A program made the translations under genes and the position numbers. The notes beneath the pieces are model-generated. The model ran no database searches and had not been told where the DNA came from. It saw only the letters and a program-made list of their open reading frames with translations. A stretch of DNA of 64,000 nucleotides from the NCBI RefSeq assembly GCF_020379485.1, contig NC_063439.1:15135683-15199682 (forward strand), given 5' to 3'. Source of the DNA: Brassica napus (taxonomy: Eukaryota; Streptophyta; Magnoliopsida; Brassicales; Brassicaceae). Shown here in pieces: positions 21,784-33,901 of the stretch. The number at the start of each line of letters is the position of its first letter. Within the stretch, counting starts at the first letter, position 1.

Positions 21784-22289
21784 AGAACCATGACTCTTCA
21801 CCGGAGGAGTAGCTCATGCCATCACAGTCTCGTACGTGCCGTTACGTCCATGGCGTTGACGTTACCTATCGGATCCGTGAGATGGAGAAGGTGAAGCCGG
21901 AGCCGCCGCGTTCATCACCACCGTTCATCAACACAACGCCATGTTGGACGAGAGCCTTAGTTCAGCCTCGTGACGTTAAGTACGATATTGGTGGTGTAGA
22001 GAACGTGATAAGGTTTATAGTGTTATTATTAATTTCTTGTGTTACAAGGTTCTTAATAGAACCCTAGATAAGTTATATTTAACAATGTTGTTTTGTCTCT
22101 ATTCCTTTTCAGATGGTTTTGTCGTTGGCGAGATCGAGATTCATGGTGGAACCTTAGTTTTCTTGGTGATCAAGTCATCTGATCCGTTCCGAGTTCTTAA
22201 TATTAGCAAAGGTGAGGGCTACTCCGTTAAATCCCGAGCTAGTTTAGTACTACTATTATGGAAAGTCTAGTTTCGAAACATGAACAGGT
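21784..22289 (+). other. Unrecognised gene-like segment
   Basis: GC-richer than its surroundings. An 83-codon ORF at 21816-22067 and a second at 22037-22270 are separated by a possible intron with a pyrimidine-rich acceptor (TTTTCAG|ATGG at about 22113). It could be a host gene fragment or the interior of the following LTR element. I cannot name it. Confidence 0.3.
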
Positions 22290-23100
22290 TTTATGAATCG
22301 AGTTTGTTTGAGTGTCTTGCTTGTTTGTTTATTATTATTTGCTTGTTAAATTGAGAATATGATAATAGAGGATTCAACGGTTGACTGAATTGAATCAATT
22401 AAGAACTGTTATTTATATATATATACATAAGTATGTTATGAGATCGGCGCATTGCATGGAGATTGCGGGACACATAGACGTTTGTGTTATCGGTGCATTG
22501 TATGGAGATTGCGGGGCATATGGATATCTATGCTAGCGGCGCATTGTATGGGGATTGCGGAGTACAAAGACATTTGTACTAACGGCGTATAGGTGATTGC
22601 GGGGTACAAAGATGGACTCTTGTACTAGCGGTGCTATATATTTATATCCGTATAAGGAAAATGCAGGGTGTGTGATCTAGTTATGCACTATCAGCGCATT
22701 TGATGTTTTATGTGGTGTATTAGACACCGTGTTTGTTTCAAGCTAGAGCTAGGCCTACATAGTCGTAGTGCTATGTACTGAGTAAGTGGTTTGCGGTTTA
22801 GCATCCCATACCTCACTGAGTGACTCCCTTGTTGCTCACCCCTCTTTCTTCCCATTGCAGGTGAGCTTGCCGAGTAGTTGGGTATCTAGACGGTTTGGTG
22901 TCTTGGGATCATTGTATTTTATTTTGGTTTTAATTAACATTTTGATTTAATGTATTTGGTTTTAAATTATAAACTTTTTTTATGTGGAAATTATTTGATC
23001 AAAAGGTTTGACATTTTATTCGGTTTTATAAATCGATTTAATTTGGTATTTTTCGGTTAGTAGCACGCCGTTCTCAAGAGAGGAGGAGACGGGTGTTACA
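22290..23100 (+). mobile_element. LTR remnant of a Ty3/gypsy-like element (3' end)
   Basis: The sequence ends GGGTGTTACA at 23100, the typical end of LTRs that begin TGTAACACCC. It contains a 46-bp tandem repeat and, near 22850, a CCCATTGCAG|GTGAGCTTG stretch after CTCACTGAGTGA words. The solo LTR at 29464-53374 carries comparable words in reverse orientation. Its own start and target duplication were not found, so it is partial. Confidence 0.5.
22443..22690 (+). repeat. 46-bp tandem repeat, about 5 units
   Basis: Units start at 22443, 22489, 22535, 22581 and 22626 (spacings 46, 46, 46, 45). The shared core is CGGCGCATTG...GGAGATTGCGG followed by a variable GTACAAAGAC-like part. A partial sixth unit may be at about 22690. 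There are no unique spacers between units. Confidence 0.88.
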
Positions 23101-23106
23101 ATTTGC

Positions 23107-23180
23107 AGGTCAATTGGTGACAGCTTGTCCTGTGGAAATGCTGTTAAAGGGTGAGGTCCTGGGTTCGAGTAACGCCAAGC
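23107..23180 (+). other. tRNA-like segment (possible SINE head)
   Basis: GGTCCTGGGTTCGAGTAAC contains a near-consensus B box (GGTTCGA). About 45 nt upstream, TTGGTGACAGCTT is a poor A box. The arrangement resembles tRNA-derived SINE heads, but no cloverleaf, A tail or target duplication was verified. The neighbouring LTR could also carry such a segment. Confidence 0.3.
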
Positions 23181-24445
23181 GCATCAATAACCTACTGGTG
23201 GATGTGGAGGTAGTTCCTGCCACGGTGAGAGGTTAGGGTCGGTGCGCTGAAGTGCTGTGAAATCTGAAGTCCGCAGGACGGGTTGTCACAATTATATCCA
23301 AATATCTTTTTAACCGTAAGTTTGTAGAGTCTGTTAATAGTCAATAATTCATAAAACACAAATGGTCTGTGACCCAAATATATTTGGAATGTTAAACGAC
23401 ATTCGGTTTTGTAAATCAAAACGCTCTCTGATACGTTTCTCTAGGCAGTTTTAGCAACCCTGGTTTCTTCAGGCAGTTTTAGCAATCTTGGTTTCTTCAC
23501 CCACGGTTTACAGCTATCCGGTTTATTTCCTTTTCTGGTTATGCTTTCAAATCTCTTTTCCCTCTGACAACTTCACCAACCTGGTTTCTACTCCATTTTA
23601 GGAAAAGTTTCAAATCCACGAAACCGCTTCCGAAGCTTTCAATTAAGGGTGGACCTAAAAAATAATTTAATATGTGGCACAATCTATACATATACACATT
23701 TATTAAAATATTAAATATAATTAATTTCATTAAATGGTATATATTTTTTCAAAAAAATAGATTAGTCATTAAAAGTTTACAATTTATAAATTTCAAAAAT
23801 TAGATCATATAAAATAAGATAAATAATTTTTATAGTTTTAAATATTCCATTTTTATCGTCATGCTGAAGGGAAGATATGGCTACTGGTTATGATTTACTT
23901 TGATGGTTTGGAAAGTTTTAATAGCTTTTTTGGTTATTGGTTACTGATTCCCCAAAACAATGATAGAGGATATGGGATAGGATTGTGGCGTGGAGCTCTC
24001 AGTTCTGGGTATCAATATATAAGGAATTGTGATTTACTCATAGCTATCATCAAAGTTTCTATTACTATCACATACGAGCTAAAGTTTTCTGGCCTTTTGT
24101 TTCTGGTGGTGGTGATCATGACTCAGAGTCAGCTTGTTAGCTTGTTGGAAAGGTTGGGGATGGGAAGAACAGTGAGGGAAATCACAAGCATTTGAAGATT
24201 TATGTTCCTAATTTTGAAGATTTACTCAAAGACGGTCCTTTGGGTTGGGTTTTCAATTTGGTGTTGTGTTCTTGGCATTTTGAAGTTATGGAATAAAGAT
24301 AGTTGTTTTGGTTACTCTATCTGGTATATAAGACCTGATGAGTTGTGCTCTAATTCTTTGGACAATACTAATTGATGCGATTTACTTGGGTGTTTCGGAC
24401 TTTATGGGAGCCAAGACCGGAAAGAAGGCGTAACGTGGTCTCTTG
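23181..24445. other. AT-rich sequence without recognisable genes
   Basis: The longest plus ORF (23890-24195) shows no known domain. No RNA gene, repeat array or clear element end was seen up to the Tat-type LTR. Confidence 0.5.
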
Positions 24446-24948
24446 TGTTGAGTATGGGCCTAGCCCTCCCAAAAGGTTCATAAGAAAATTATCCAGACAC
24501 ATGAAAGTCGGTTCGTCGACTTGCGAGCCAGCGATTGGGTCGGCTTTAGACTGCTTTTGATCGGCGAGGCGACCAACCGAACGTCATCGGCTCGACGACT
24601 CGAGTCAGCGGCCCGACACCTCGGCCCAACCACTCGAGGATGCCCATCAGAATATAGCACATTATGTTAACGAGCATGTGTCTATAAAAGAACGAGGAAA
24701 AGCAACAAGGAGGGGGATCCGGAAATTACTACACTCACTTTCGGCGAGATCTAGGGTTTCATATCTTACTTCTCGCCGACTTGTACAGTCCGACAAACTA
24801 GCTTTCGCCGGACTAATTCCTTTGTTCTCTTCCCCTTTTGTAACACTGTTTCGACTTATTGATCTAATAAAACACGTCTTTGTCTTGACCCACCGACGAG
24901 AACTCGTCCTTTCTCTTTACTAGTTTATCGACAGTCTCAGTTCAAACA
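24446..24948 (+). repeat. 5' LTR of the Tat-type element
   Basis: Starts about TGTTGAGTATGGGCC and ends CAGTTCAAACA just before the PBS. It contains a TATAAAAG box at about 24682 and an AATAAAAC poly(A)-signal-like word at about 24866. The start is uncertain by a few bases because the 3' LTR is outside the window. Confidence 0.65.
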
Positions 24949-24949
24949 G

Positions 24950-24967
24950 TTGGCGCCCACCGTGAGG
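24950..24967 (+). promoter_or_regulatory. Primer-binding site of the Tat-type element
   Basis: TTGGCGCCCACCGTGAGG directly follows the LTR end. The TGGCGCC start is the usual tRNA 3'-end complement used by plant Ty3/gypsy elements. Confidence 0.75.
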
Positions 24968-24994
24968 CAGACAGAGTAGCGTCAATAAAAGATC

Positions 24995-26975
24995 ATGACT
25001 CGACCCGACTCTCCGTTCGACGACGAGTCACCTGTGACTGAAGGCGCTCCGACAGCAGCGGCCTTCGCAGAAACCATACTCGAGAGGATGGCGCAGCAAG
25101 ACGCCGTCCAAAAGGCGACGACTGAGCAACTCGCCGCCATTGCTGCCATTTTGGCTCCTTTGGCCGAGAACTCAGGAGATCCGGCTACGACAGTCCGAAA
25201 ACAGCTGTTTGACACTTACAGAACACCAAGTGCCAGAAACCCTACAAACGCGGACGCCGTACAGGCTCAAACGCCCGGCGGCGTAGACCTCGTCACCGTC
25301 CGGGAATTCGCTGAGCTTAAGTAGTCAGTCCTAGACATGAAAGACCGGATGCTCGAAGGGCCTACTTCAGCGCCACTGATCGAACGCGCTCTGGCCAAAA
25401 CCCTAAAACTCCCTTTTTCCCGGCGAATCACCGACGTTCGGTACCGACCAGCCGAGAAAATTCGCCTTCCGACATACGCCGGAAAGGCAGACCCAACCGA
25501 CCACATCACTGCTTTCAACATCACGATGGGTCGAACTAACTTCTCCGAAGAGGAAAGAGACGCTGGCTATTGTCGCCTCTTCATCGAGAGTCTTCAAGGA
25601 CTAGCCCTCGGGTGGTTCACTGGATTGGAGCGAGACTCCATCAATGACTTTCACGACCTGACGACTGGATTCCTCAAGCAGTACATTATGTTTATGAGAC
25701 AAGGAGCGACCTTATTTGACCTTTGGAATCTATCTCAAGGGGTGAACCAAAGCCTCCGCGACTTCATGGAAAAGTTTAAAACGGTCGCCTCGAAGGTGCA
25801 AATCCCAGACAGCGTCGCCGTCGACGCGCTAATGAATAACCTCTACTTAAAGTCCCTCTTTCGCAAGGATCTCCACAGAAACCCCACCACTTCGCTCCAG
25901 GATGCTATCGCGAGGTCGAACAACTTCATCCGAATGGAAGAAGATACAACAGCGATACTCAAGAAATTGAACACGGCCGCTAAACCGGCGACTGCTCTAA
26001 AAGCTCCCGAGGCACGTCAAGAACCTCGACAGCACGCCTCAGGCAACAAGTCTAACCACTCGAAGAGCTTCGTCTATGTGGTCGAAGACAAAAACCCATC
26101 CCCGGGATCGACTGTCGTCGTGCGCAAGAAAGGTTGGAACGTCTGGGAGTACGACGAGAAGCCGCAAACCTCTTCGACACCTTCAACTTCGAGTCCTGGC
26201 TCGGCCGAGCCAAACCTATGGTGCAGCTACCATCAGGCCAAGGCACACGATACGAGGAATTGCAGGCATCTGGTCGATGCCCTCTTCTCATCTTATGAAA
26301 ATGGAACAGCCAACGTCAAGCTTCCCAAGCCCAGGCCAAACAACACCAAGAGCTGGAGCAAAAACAAAGAAAAGAAAGCTCAGAATAATCAAGATAAGTC
26401 CGGAACTCGGCCAAAGCGCACAGAGGATGACAAGCCAGAAGAGCGAGACGAAAACGAGGGCGAAGCACAACTCGAAGAAGAGCAACCTCGTAATCGTCGA
26501 CGTGTCCAAGTCATCCTCGCACGACCAAGTCCCTCTTCAGATGAAGAAGAGGACAAACAGGTCCACGACTCGCACGAGTACTCCAGCAAGTGACCAAATG
26601 AGAACGTCGGACCAGAAGGGTCAAACGACTTGAGGAACAAGCTCAGGCGAAAGTCGCAGACAACTGGTCGCATACACGACTTTAACGACGATCTCCACTC
26701 ATTCATGGAAGAGTCGAAGGCTAGAAAGGTCGAGGACTCCAGTGCTCGATCCCATCTCAGGCCCCGAGTCATCGATCATCGCGATCAGCTCAATTAAAAA
26801 TCAGAAGACCTCAGGATCAAGCTCAATCGACCTAAACGTTCAGACTTACGACGAAAGCTCGAGGAGGCAAAATCCAAAAATGACGACAAATACGCACCCA
26901 TGGTTGAGGACTCACCTAGTGACTTGAGAACTCAACTAAGAAACAAACGAGTCGCGAGCCAACTTTCTTAAACGT
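24995..26975 (+). pseudogene. Tat-type gag
   Basis: One frame runs from the ATG at 24995 (MTRPDSPFDDESP) to 26593, interrupted only by TAG at 25322-25324. The central part (IRLPTYAGKADPTDHITAFN, WFTGLERDSINDF, FLKQYIMFM) is the retrotransposon gag domain, which forms the particle. It is followed by a Lys/Glu-rich tail. After 26593 the same frame goes on with short repeats of the form (N/S/E)DLRxxL before a frame change near 26950. GC content is higher than in neighbouring elements, as usual for this lineage. Confidence 0.85.
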
Positions 26976-27766
26976 AATTATGCGTGGCTCACCTCCTTGC
27001 GGCGATTCGGTCCGGTCAGTAAAGAACCATCGACGACAGGCAATAACCTCGAAGAAATGGTCACCGAAACCTGAGAATGACTTCTCGATCACTTTCTCAC
27101 CAGACGATGCCATCGGCGTCCACCTACCTCGTAACGACCCCCTACTCGTCGAAGTAGGAATCGCGAAGTGTGACATTTCTAAAGTTCTGATCGATACTGG
27201 CAGTTCTGTTGATCTGATTTTTCGAGATACGCTCGATAAGATGGGAGTCGACTTGCGTGACATGAAACCATCATCTTGCTCCCTCACGGGATTCAACAGA
27301 GCTTCCGAGACGATGATCGGGACAATCAAACTCCCAGTCTATGCATGCGGTGTGACACGCACAGTCAAGTTCTCCGTTATCCGAACAAAGGCCCCTTATA
27401 ACGCGATCGTCGGGACCCCCTGGTTACATTCGGTCAAGGCAGTATCCTCGACGTACCATCAGTGTGTGAAGTTTGCAGGACCGAACGGTCAAGTGTAGAC
27501 ACTTCGTGGAGACCAGCAGGCTGCTCGTGATCTACTAATTGCAACGGTGAAGATGCAACAATCGACTCACCGCATCAATGCAGTAGCAAAGCAAATCCAA
27601 CCTCAAAAAGACGAGATCCTAGAAGTCACGATAGATGACTCCGAAAAAAGCAAAGTAGTTCGAGCCGGTGCCTACCTCTCCGAAGAGATGCAACATGCAA
27701 TCGTCGACTTCCTGAAAAAGAACGCATCAACATTCGCTTGGACGACATCGGATATGAAAGAATAAA
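26976..27766 (+). pseudogene. Tat-type aspartic protease
   Basis: The frame at 26980-27498 has the retroviral-type protease motif VLIDTGSSVDLIF (about 27186-27224) and the second conserved block IVGTPWLHSV (about 27406-27435). The same frame continues after a TAG (27496-27498) through 27547-27765 (LKKNASTFAWTTSDM), the link to RT. The role is cleavage of the polyprotein. The start is a frame change from gag at about 26950, judged a mutation rather than a programmed shift because other breaks surround it. Confidence 0.85.
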
Positions 27767-29463
27767 TTCCGCCATCACGTCCCACGAGTTGAATGTCGAC
27801 CCAACCATCAAGCATGTTCACCAGAAGAGACGCAAGCTCGGCCACGATTGAAGCAAAGCTGTCAACGAAGAAGTTGAGCGACTCCTCGCAGATGGTTCAA
27901 TCACCGAGGTGCGATACCCCAAATGGTTGGCTAACCCGGTCGTCGTCAAGAAGAAGAATGGGAAGTGGCGTGTCTGTGTCTACTTTACCGATCTAAACAA
28001 GGCTTGCCCCAAAGACAGTTACCCGCTTCCGCATATCGACAGACTAGTCGAGTCAACTGCCAGAAATGAGCTCCTGACTTTCATGGACGCATTCTCGGGC
28101 TACAATCAGATCATGATGCATCCAGACGATCGAGAGAAGACAGCGTTCATCACTGATAGAGGGATGTACTGCTACAAAGTGATGCCGTTCGGTCTTAAGA
28201 ACGCAGGTGCGACTTACCAAAGACTCGTCAATCTAATGTTCGCCGACAAACTGGGGAACACGATGGAGGTCTACATCGACGACATGCTAGTAAAGTCACT
28301 CCGCGCGACGGACCATCTGAACCATCTAAAAGAGTGCTTTAAAACGCTGAACGAGTACGGATTGAAACTCAATCCGGCCAAATGCACATTCGGCGTCACC
28401 TCAGGCAAATTTTTGGGTTACATCGTCACCCAGCGAGGAATCGAAGCAAATCCTAATCAGATCACCGCCATACTAGACCTCCTTAGTCCAAAGAACAGCA
28501 GAGAGGTCCAGCGACTCACATGGAGGATTGCGGCGCTTCATATCCACGTCCACAGATAAATGCCTCCCTTTCTACGAGCTATTGCGCGGAAACAAACGTT
28601 TCGTCTGGGACGAGAAGTGTGAGGAGGCGTTCGGACAACTCAAGTAGTATCTTACGACTCCTCCCGTGTTATCCAAACCCAAAGCCGGTGATACGCTCTC
28701 TCTCTATATCGCCGTATCCTCGACCGCAGTCAGCAGCGTCCTCATTCGAGAAGATCGAGGAGAGTAGAAGCCTATCTTCTATACGAGCAAGCGAATGACT
28801 GACCCGGAAACTCGATACCCCACCGTCGAGAAGATGGCCCTCGCCGTTATCACGTCAGCAAAACACAAATCAGTCCGCACGGCTATCGAAGTGGGCTATC
28901 GAGCTCAGCGAGCACGACATTGTGTTCAAGAATCGAACAGCTGCAAAATCTCAAGTCCTCGCTGACTTCCTAATCGAGCTCGCACAAGAACTCGAGCAAG
29001 ACCTAATCCTGCCAAGTCAAAATTGGATACTCCACGTTGACGGATCGTTGACAAACAAAGGATCAGGAGCGGGAGTCCAGCTGCAATCACCAACAGGAGA
29101 ATTAATCAGACAGTCGTTTAGCTTCGGCTTCACCGCTTCGAACAACGAAGCGGAGTACGAGTCGCTGATCGCAGGACTATGACTCGCTAAGGCAGTCAAG
29201 GCAAAACGCCTCAGTGCGTACTGCGACACGCAACTTGTTACCAGTCAGTTTAGTGGAGACTACAATGCCCGCAACGAACGAATGGATGCATACCTTAAAA
29301 TCGTTCAAGCACCCGCCAAAGACTTCGAATTCTTTGAACTCACCAAAGTCCCCAGAGGAGAGAACATGTGTGCTGACGCCCTCGCTGCCCTAGGTAGCAG
29401 ACTGCACTATCAGGTGAAACGGACCATTCCTATCCACAAGATCGACAAACCAAGCATCGACCT
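27767..29463 (+). pseudogene. Tat-type reverse transcriptase and RNase H
   Basis: RT is open at 27909-28559: WRVCVYFTDLNKACPKDSYPLP, YNQIMMHPDDREKTAFIT, MPFGLKNAGATYQ and the catalytic YIDDMLVKS at about 28272-28298. The first RNase H region (28560-28900) is broken into several frames. The second RNase H-like domain (28922-29182) has HVDGSLTNKGSGAGV and NNEAEYESLIAGL. The frame continues at 29282-29463. Homology stops at 29463, where the solo LTR begins. The last codons up to 29497 are LTR sequence read by chance. The product would copy the RNA and degrade the RNA strand. It is non-functional. Confidence 0.87.
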
Positions 29464-29700
29464 TGTGACACCCCCGATCGTAGTTGACCGGAAATGACAC
29501 GGTTGATGTTACTCGATGGTCGATCTGAGGTTCTCAGAATACTTCTGATCGCCTTAGACCAACAACCAAAGAACACCAACGCTCCTATCAGATATCACTC
29601 TAGACTTTTCAACCCGAAAAAGCAATACCCGATAGTTAGTTCATCTGGACAAGGACTAATATCATATGGAACCCATACTTTAAGAACATTCTTTATATAT

Positions 29701-31004
29701 TGATATACCTTGGATTTGACCCATTTTTATCCATGGTATATAAGTATTTTACTATATATATATATCTATGTTTTCTACTCTTCTAGGTATGTTTTCAGGT
29801 TCAGGTGCATTTCGGAGTAAACCTATGACTTTGGAGCATTTTGGAGCTTAAAGGACATTTCACCCGAGCTGACCACTTAGAGGTCGACGAGAGGAAGAAC
29901 AATCGATCGATGCGCATCAGTGATGACGATCGATATCAGGAAATGCCTCGACAGATGAAGATTAATATCGATCGATGTACACAAGTACCATCGATCGATG
30001 TCGAGACACCAGACGCGACATTTTGGATTCAGCAGACTTAAAAACCAAGGCCAAGCCAAATTTTACCAAAATGCCCTGACGAGTTTTTAACCTAGTAGAA
30101 TATATACTGCCTAAGTGTTTGGACGGCAGAAGAGCTTTTTCTAGACCTAGTTTTGTTACAAGTTTCATTGGAGAGAGAAGATCACTTGTGATTGGAACTC
30201 CTTGTTTCCATTTCTTTTCATCTATATTATGAGTTTCTAGTCCTTTATTGTTATGAATTGCTTTGCTTTGTCTGAGTAGTTCAACTGTTAGATCCAGGGT
30301 TCAGATAGGTTTGTGGGATTAGCCTCAAACTATAGATCTGCCTTGTTGTGATATTCATGATAGATTTGTATTCATTGCTTGTTTTAGCCTTGCTAACTAG
30401 AACTTGATCATAGGATTGCATACTCAAGCACCCTTGTTATCCCATCCTGACATCTATCTATCATATTAGGACTGCTAGAGAGGGCTAACCGTCAATTTAG
30501 TATCTTAATAGGGCATTTCATACTCGCGCATAGGCCTGGCTAGAACCCGTCGATCGATGTCCTCAACTGACAATCGATCGACGTGGCAAAGGTGTATCGG
30601 TCGACGTCTTAATAGACCATCGATCGACACTCTCTCGTTGTCTGCATACTAACCGTTGAGACACGAGATCTAGTCTGTTAACCAGTGGTACATGCGACAG
30701 CTGATCACTGAGTTAAGCGAATGAGCTCTAATATATCATGCATGCAACAGTTAGGCATCTATAGGTATTATAATCTCCAACACCTGAATAGTGGCCCTGC
30801 ATCTAATATCATTTCCAACCAAGTTACATTTATTATTTACTCGCTTGTTACTATTGCTATTTCATTTAAACATTTGCAACCTTTAGAATTAATAAACACT
30901 AGATTTAATTGTTCCCTAGCTCCTTGTGGATTCGATCCCTAAGTACTACATCTGAACCTCTTTTGATGAGAGTAACACTCCTTAGGGTAATTTGAGTGGT
31001 ATCA
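29701..31004 (+). repeat. 5' LTR of the Athila-like element
   Basis: Begins TGATATACCTTGG and ends GAGTGGTATCA. A TATATAAG box is at about 29738. Several ATCGATCGAT sites lie at 29898-30010 and 30545-30625. Confidence 0.92.
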
Positions 31005-31008
31005 AATT

Positions 31009-31022
31009 TGGCGCCGTTGCCG
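31009..31022 (+). promoter_or_regulatory. Primer-binding site
   Basis: TGGCGCCGTTGCCG follows the LTR after four bases. This sequence is typical of Athila elements (tRNA-Asp complement). Confidence 0.85.
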
Positions 31023-31115
31023 CGGAGCTTTGATCGCCATTAGATTTAGTTTTATTGATTCTTATTCTTTTCTCTACCTCCTTTCTAATAATCTTTTTCT
31101 TGTCTTTTCAGGTGC

Positions 31116-33900
31116 ATGCCCAGCGGTACCAGAAGCAACAAAAAGAAAGACTTGCTGTTCTCAGACGATCCTGCTCATTTGGAACACACCATCCGTAGAG
31201 GTCAACGTTCCACATCACTCGACGCAACAACTTCGTCGTCAATCGATACGCAGAACCAACCGTCGACTGACACCAGACCATCATCGTCGATCGATCCCAA
31301 TCGTTTGAAAACGATCGATACTACACCCCGTACATCGATCGATACCGTGTCGTCAAAAATGGTAAACATTATTATTCTAACTCAGGACGAGAACGGAAAT
31401 TTGTATGACCAGGCCGGTCATCTGTGTAATGCAACAGGTCAGAAAATAGATGCTCAGGGGATTGTAATCCCTGATGCTGATGCTACAGGAGCTGCTCAAC
31501 CTGTAGACGAGGACGCTCGATCGAAACCACTGGCCGACTACAATCGCCCAGATGAGTACTATTCCAACAGATCAGCTATTCGACTTCCGGAGATCCAGAA
31601 GCAGAATTTCGAGCTGAAGCCTCAATACTACACTCTCGTGTCGCAGATACCCTACTCTGGGTTACCGCACGAGCATCCTATGGACCATTTGGAACGGTTC
31701 GAAGATCTAATCGCTGCTATTCGGATGGAAGGAGTCCCCGAAGATTACCTGCTGTGCAAGCTCTTCAGATACACGCTGAATGGAGAAGCGATGCACTGGC
31801 TTAGGCAGCAACCCACATGATCTTTAACATCCTAGACCGACATCAAGAATGCTTTTTTACGAAACTTCTTCGATGAGGCGCGCGCTGAAGAACTTCGGAA
31901 CAAAATTTCCACATTCTCACAGAAGCGTGGAGAGTCCTTCAAAGATGCGTGGATTAGATTTAGGTTCTTCCAGTGAGACTGTCTACACCACAGATTTAAC
32001 GAAGTGCAGCTGCTAAGCACTTTCTTTCGAGGTCTCGCCTTACAGTATCAAATGGCCCTTGATACGGCGAGTGAAGGAAACTTCACTACTCGGAATCCGT
32101 TGGAAGCTGTGAGACTTATCGAAAACCTTGCTAACAGCAGCAGCACCAAAAACACTGACTCTGAACGGAAGAAGTCTGTAGCCTTTATCGGGAAGGAACA
32201 GATGGACGAAGTAAGAGCTAAGTTAGATGTGGTGCACGAGCTTCTTAGGAAGCAAGTCTGTTCAGCTGAAGGAGAAGTAGCAGATACGGAAGGAGAAGAA
32301 AATGTGAACTACATCGGAGGTACCGGATTCCAGAAATTTGGAAACCAGGGCGGAAACAGAAACTTCTTTGGAAATGGCCAAAGAAGTAACCAAAGTTCAC
32401 AATTTCAAAAACCCTTCAACAACAGCAAAAGCTACTCGAACTCTTACTACCAAAATCCACCACCCCAGACTCAGGAAAGCAAGATCGAAGAAATGCTTGA
32501 TCGAGTACTGTTGGGACAACAACAAATCACCGTGGATTTCAACGGTAAAATAGACTCCGCCTACAACAATCTGAACACCAAAATCGAGACCTTAGGGACT
32601 CAGGTGAGAAAACTTGAAACCCAAGTAATTCAGACGGGCGAGACTATAAAGAGGCAAGAAGCTTTCGCTAGAGAGGCAGGAGCCGACAAAGGGAAACACC
32701 ATGTAAATGCCATCATAGATGATGATTTCTTGCAAGTGGTGAGAAATGAAAAGCTTGAGGAAGGAGACTTCGAAATCGAAAGCTCCATGAGTCTCGGCGG
32801 ATCCCAATGGTGTCGACTGATGTCGATGAACTCGCATCGATCGACAGACCATGATGAAGATCGATGGACGGATTACTCCAGTCATCGATCGACGTCGTCT
32901 GCTAAATCGACTGAATGCAATGGGGTTCGAATTCTAACTCATGAAGAATTCGCAGCTAAGCATCCTCACCCACCCTCCCCTTTCTATGATAAAATCGATC
33001 GATCGGTTGAGCCAACCATCGATCGACAGAGTGAGTCCGACGTCGATCGTCACAACACACCTCCCATCGATCGACAGGCACCTCTGACATACCGAGTGCG
33101 GTTACCCTCAATCGATAATGATTACATCAACGCACTCAGACCACCACCTAAACCATTAGCTAACCCACCCGAACCAAAACCCAACCCTTTAAATAGTTCA
33201 CCAGAATCAGTTCAAGAAGAACAAGAAGCTGAAGGGAGAAGGTTAAGGAAAAGAAAGGAGAAGATTCCTAAAAACCTTAAGAGGGAAGCTAACGATAAGG
33301 AGATGGATGGTTTCACTAAAAGAGTCCTCAGAATCCCAATCGAAAAACCTTTTGATGAAGCTTACTTCACACACCGGTTGTGGATGTTCTTCAGAGAAAC
33401 AAAGGTAACTGAGGAGGACATTAGGAGAATGTTTCATCAAGTCAGAGAGAAGATGAAACACAGGATCACATTGACGAAGAAGAGTGATCCTGGGAAGTTT
33501 GCAATACCATGCGTAGTCAAGGGTGTTGAATTTCCCCATTCAATGTGTGACACAGGAGCATCAGTTAGTATCCTCCCTAGGATCATGGCAGACCAGCTTG
33601 GTTTGACCATCAAACCTTCAACGGAATCCTTCACCTTCGTAGATCATTCAGAGAAACGATCAGAAGGAATCATAAGAGATCTGGAGGTACAGATTGGTAA
33701 TGCCCTTGTCCCTGTAGATTTTCATGTCCTAGACATCGAGCTTAACTGGAACTCTTCACTTCTGCTTGGAAGATCTTTCCTAGCTACAGTAGGAGCTGTA
33801 TGTGACATGAACAAAAACAAATTGTGTCTAACGCTCATAGACCCAAACATCCACTACGACCCCATCCGACCTAAGAGAAAGAACTTGGCTTCATTGGCGC
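31116..33900 (+). pseudogene. Athila-like gag and protease
   Basis: The ATG at 31116 (MPSGTRSNKKKD) opens a frame that continues in phase to 34004, with three stops at 31818-31820, 31833-31835 and about 31977. The gag domain is at about 31600-32100 (PHEHPMDHLERFEDLI, RYTLNGEAMHWL, STFFRGL). An Asn/Gln-rich stretch (FQKFGNQGGNRNFFGNG) follows. The protease motif CDTGASVSILPR is at about 33547-33582 and its second block LLLGRSFLATVGA at about 33768-33806. From about 33890 the coding character moves to another frame (CGAEYESEYETEYS), so the terminal residues to 34004 are frameshift product. SID and IDR repeats come from TCGATCGA sites. Function: particle formation and polyprotein cleavage. Confidence 0.85.
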
Positions 33901-33901
33901 A

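Noticed and set aside
18719..21788. Target duplication for the LTR element at 18724-21783
   Set aside because: Flanking pentamers gttta and agaac do not match, and shifting the LTR border by a few bases does not help.
21816..22270. Two-exon host gene
   Set aside because: The reading is plausible only through one acceptor. No domain is recognised and the segment is trapped between transposons; kept as an unassigned region.
22443..22690. Regular 46-bp repeats as a CRISPR array
   Set aside because: Units are contiguous and diverge together, without unique spacers, and the sequence is plant LTR DNA.
23107..23180. A functional tRNA gene
   Set aside because: The A box is poor, no cloverleaf or acceptor stem pairs by eye, and the B box deviates at its end.
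29464..29497. Tat pol continuing to 29497
   Set aside because: From 29464 the sequence is the LTR end TGTGACACCC defined by the gacct duplication. The open codons there are chance.
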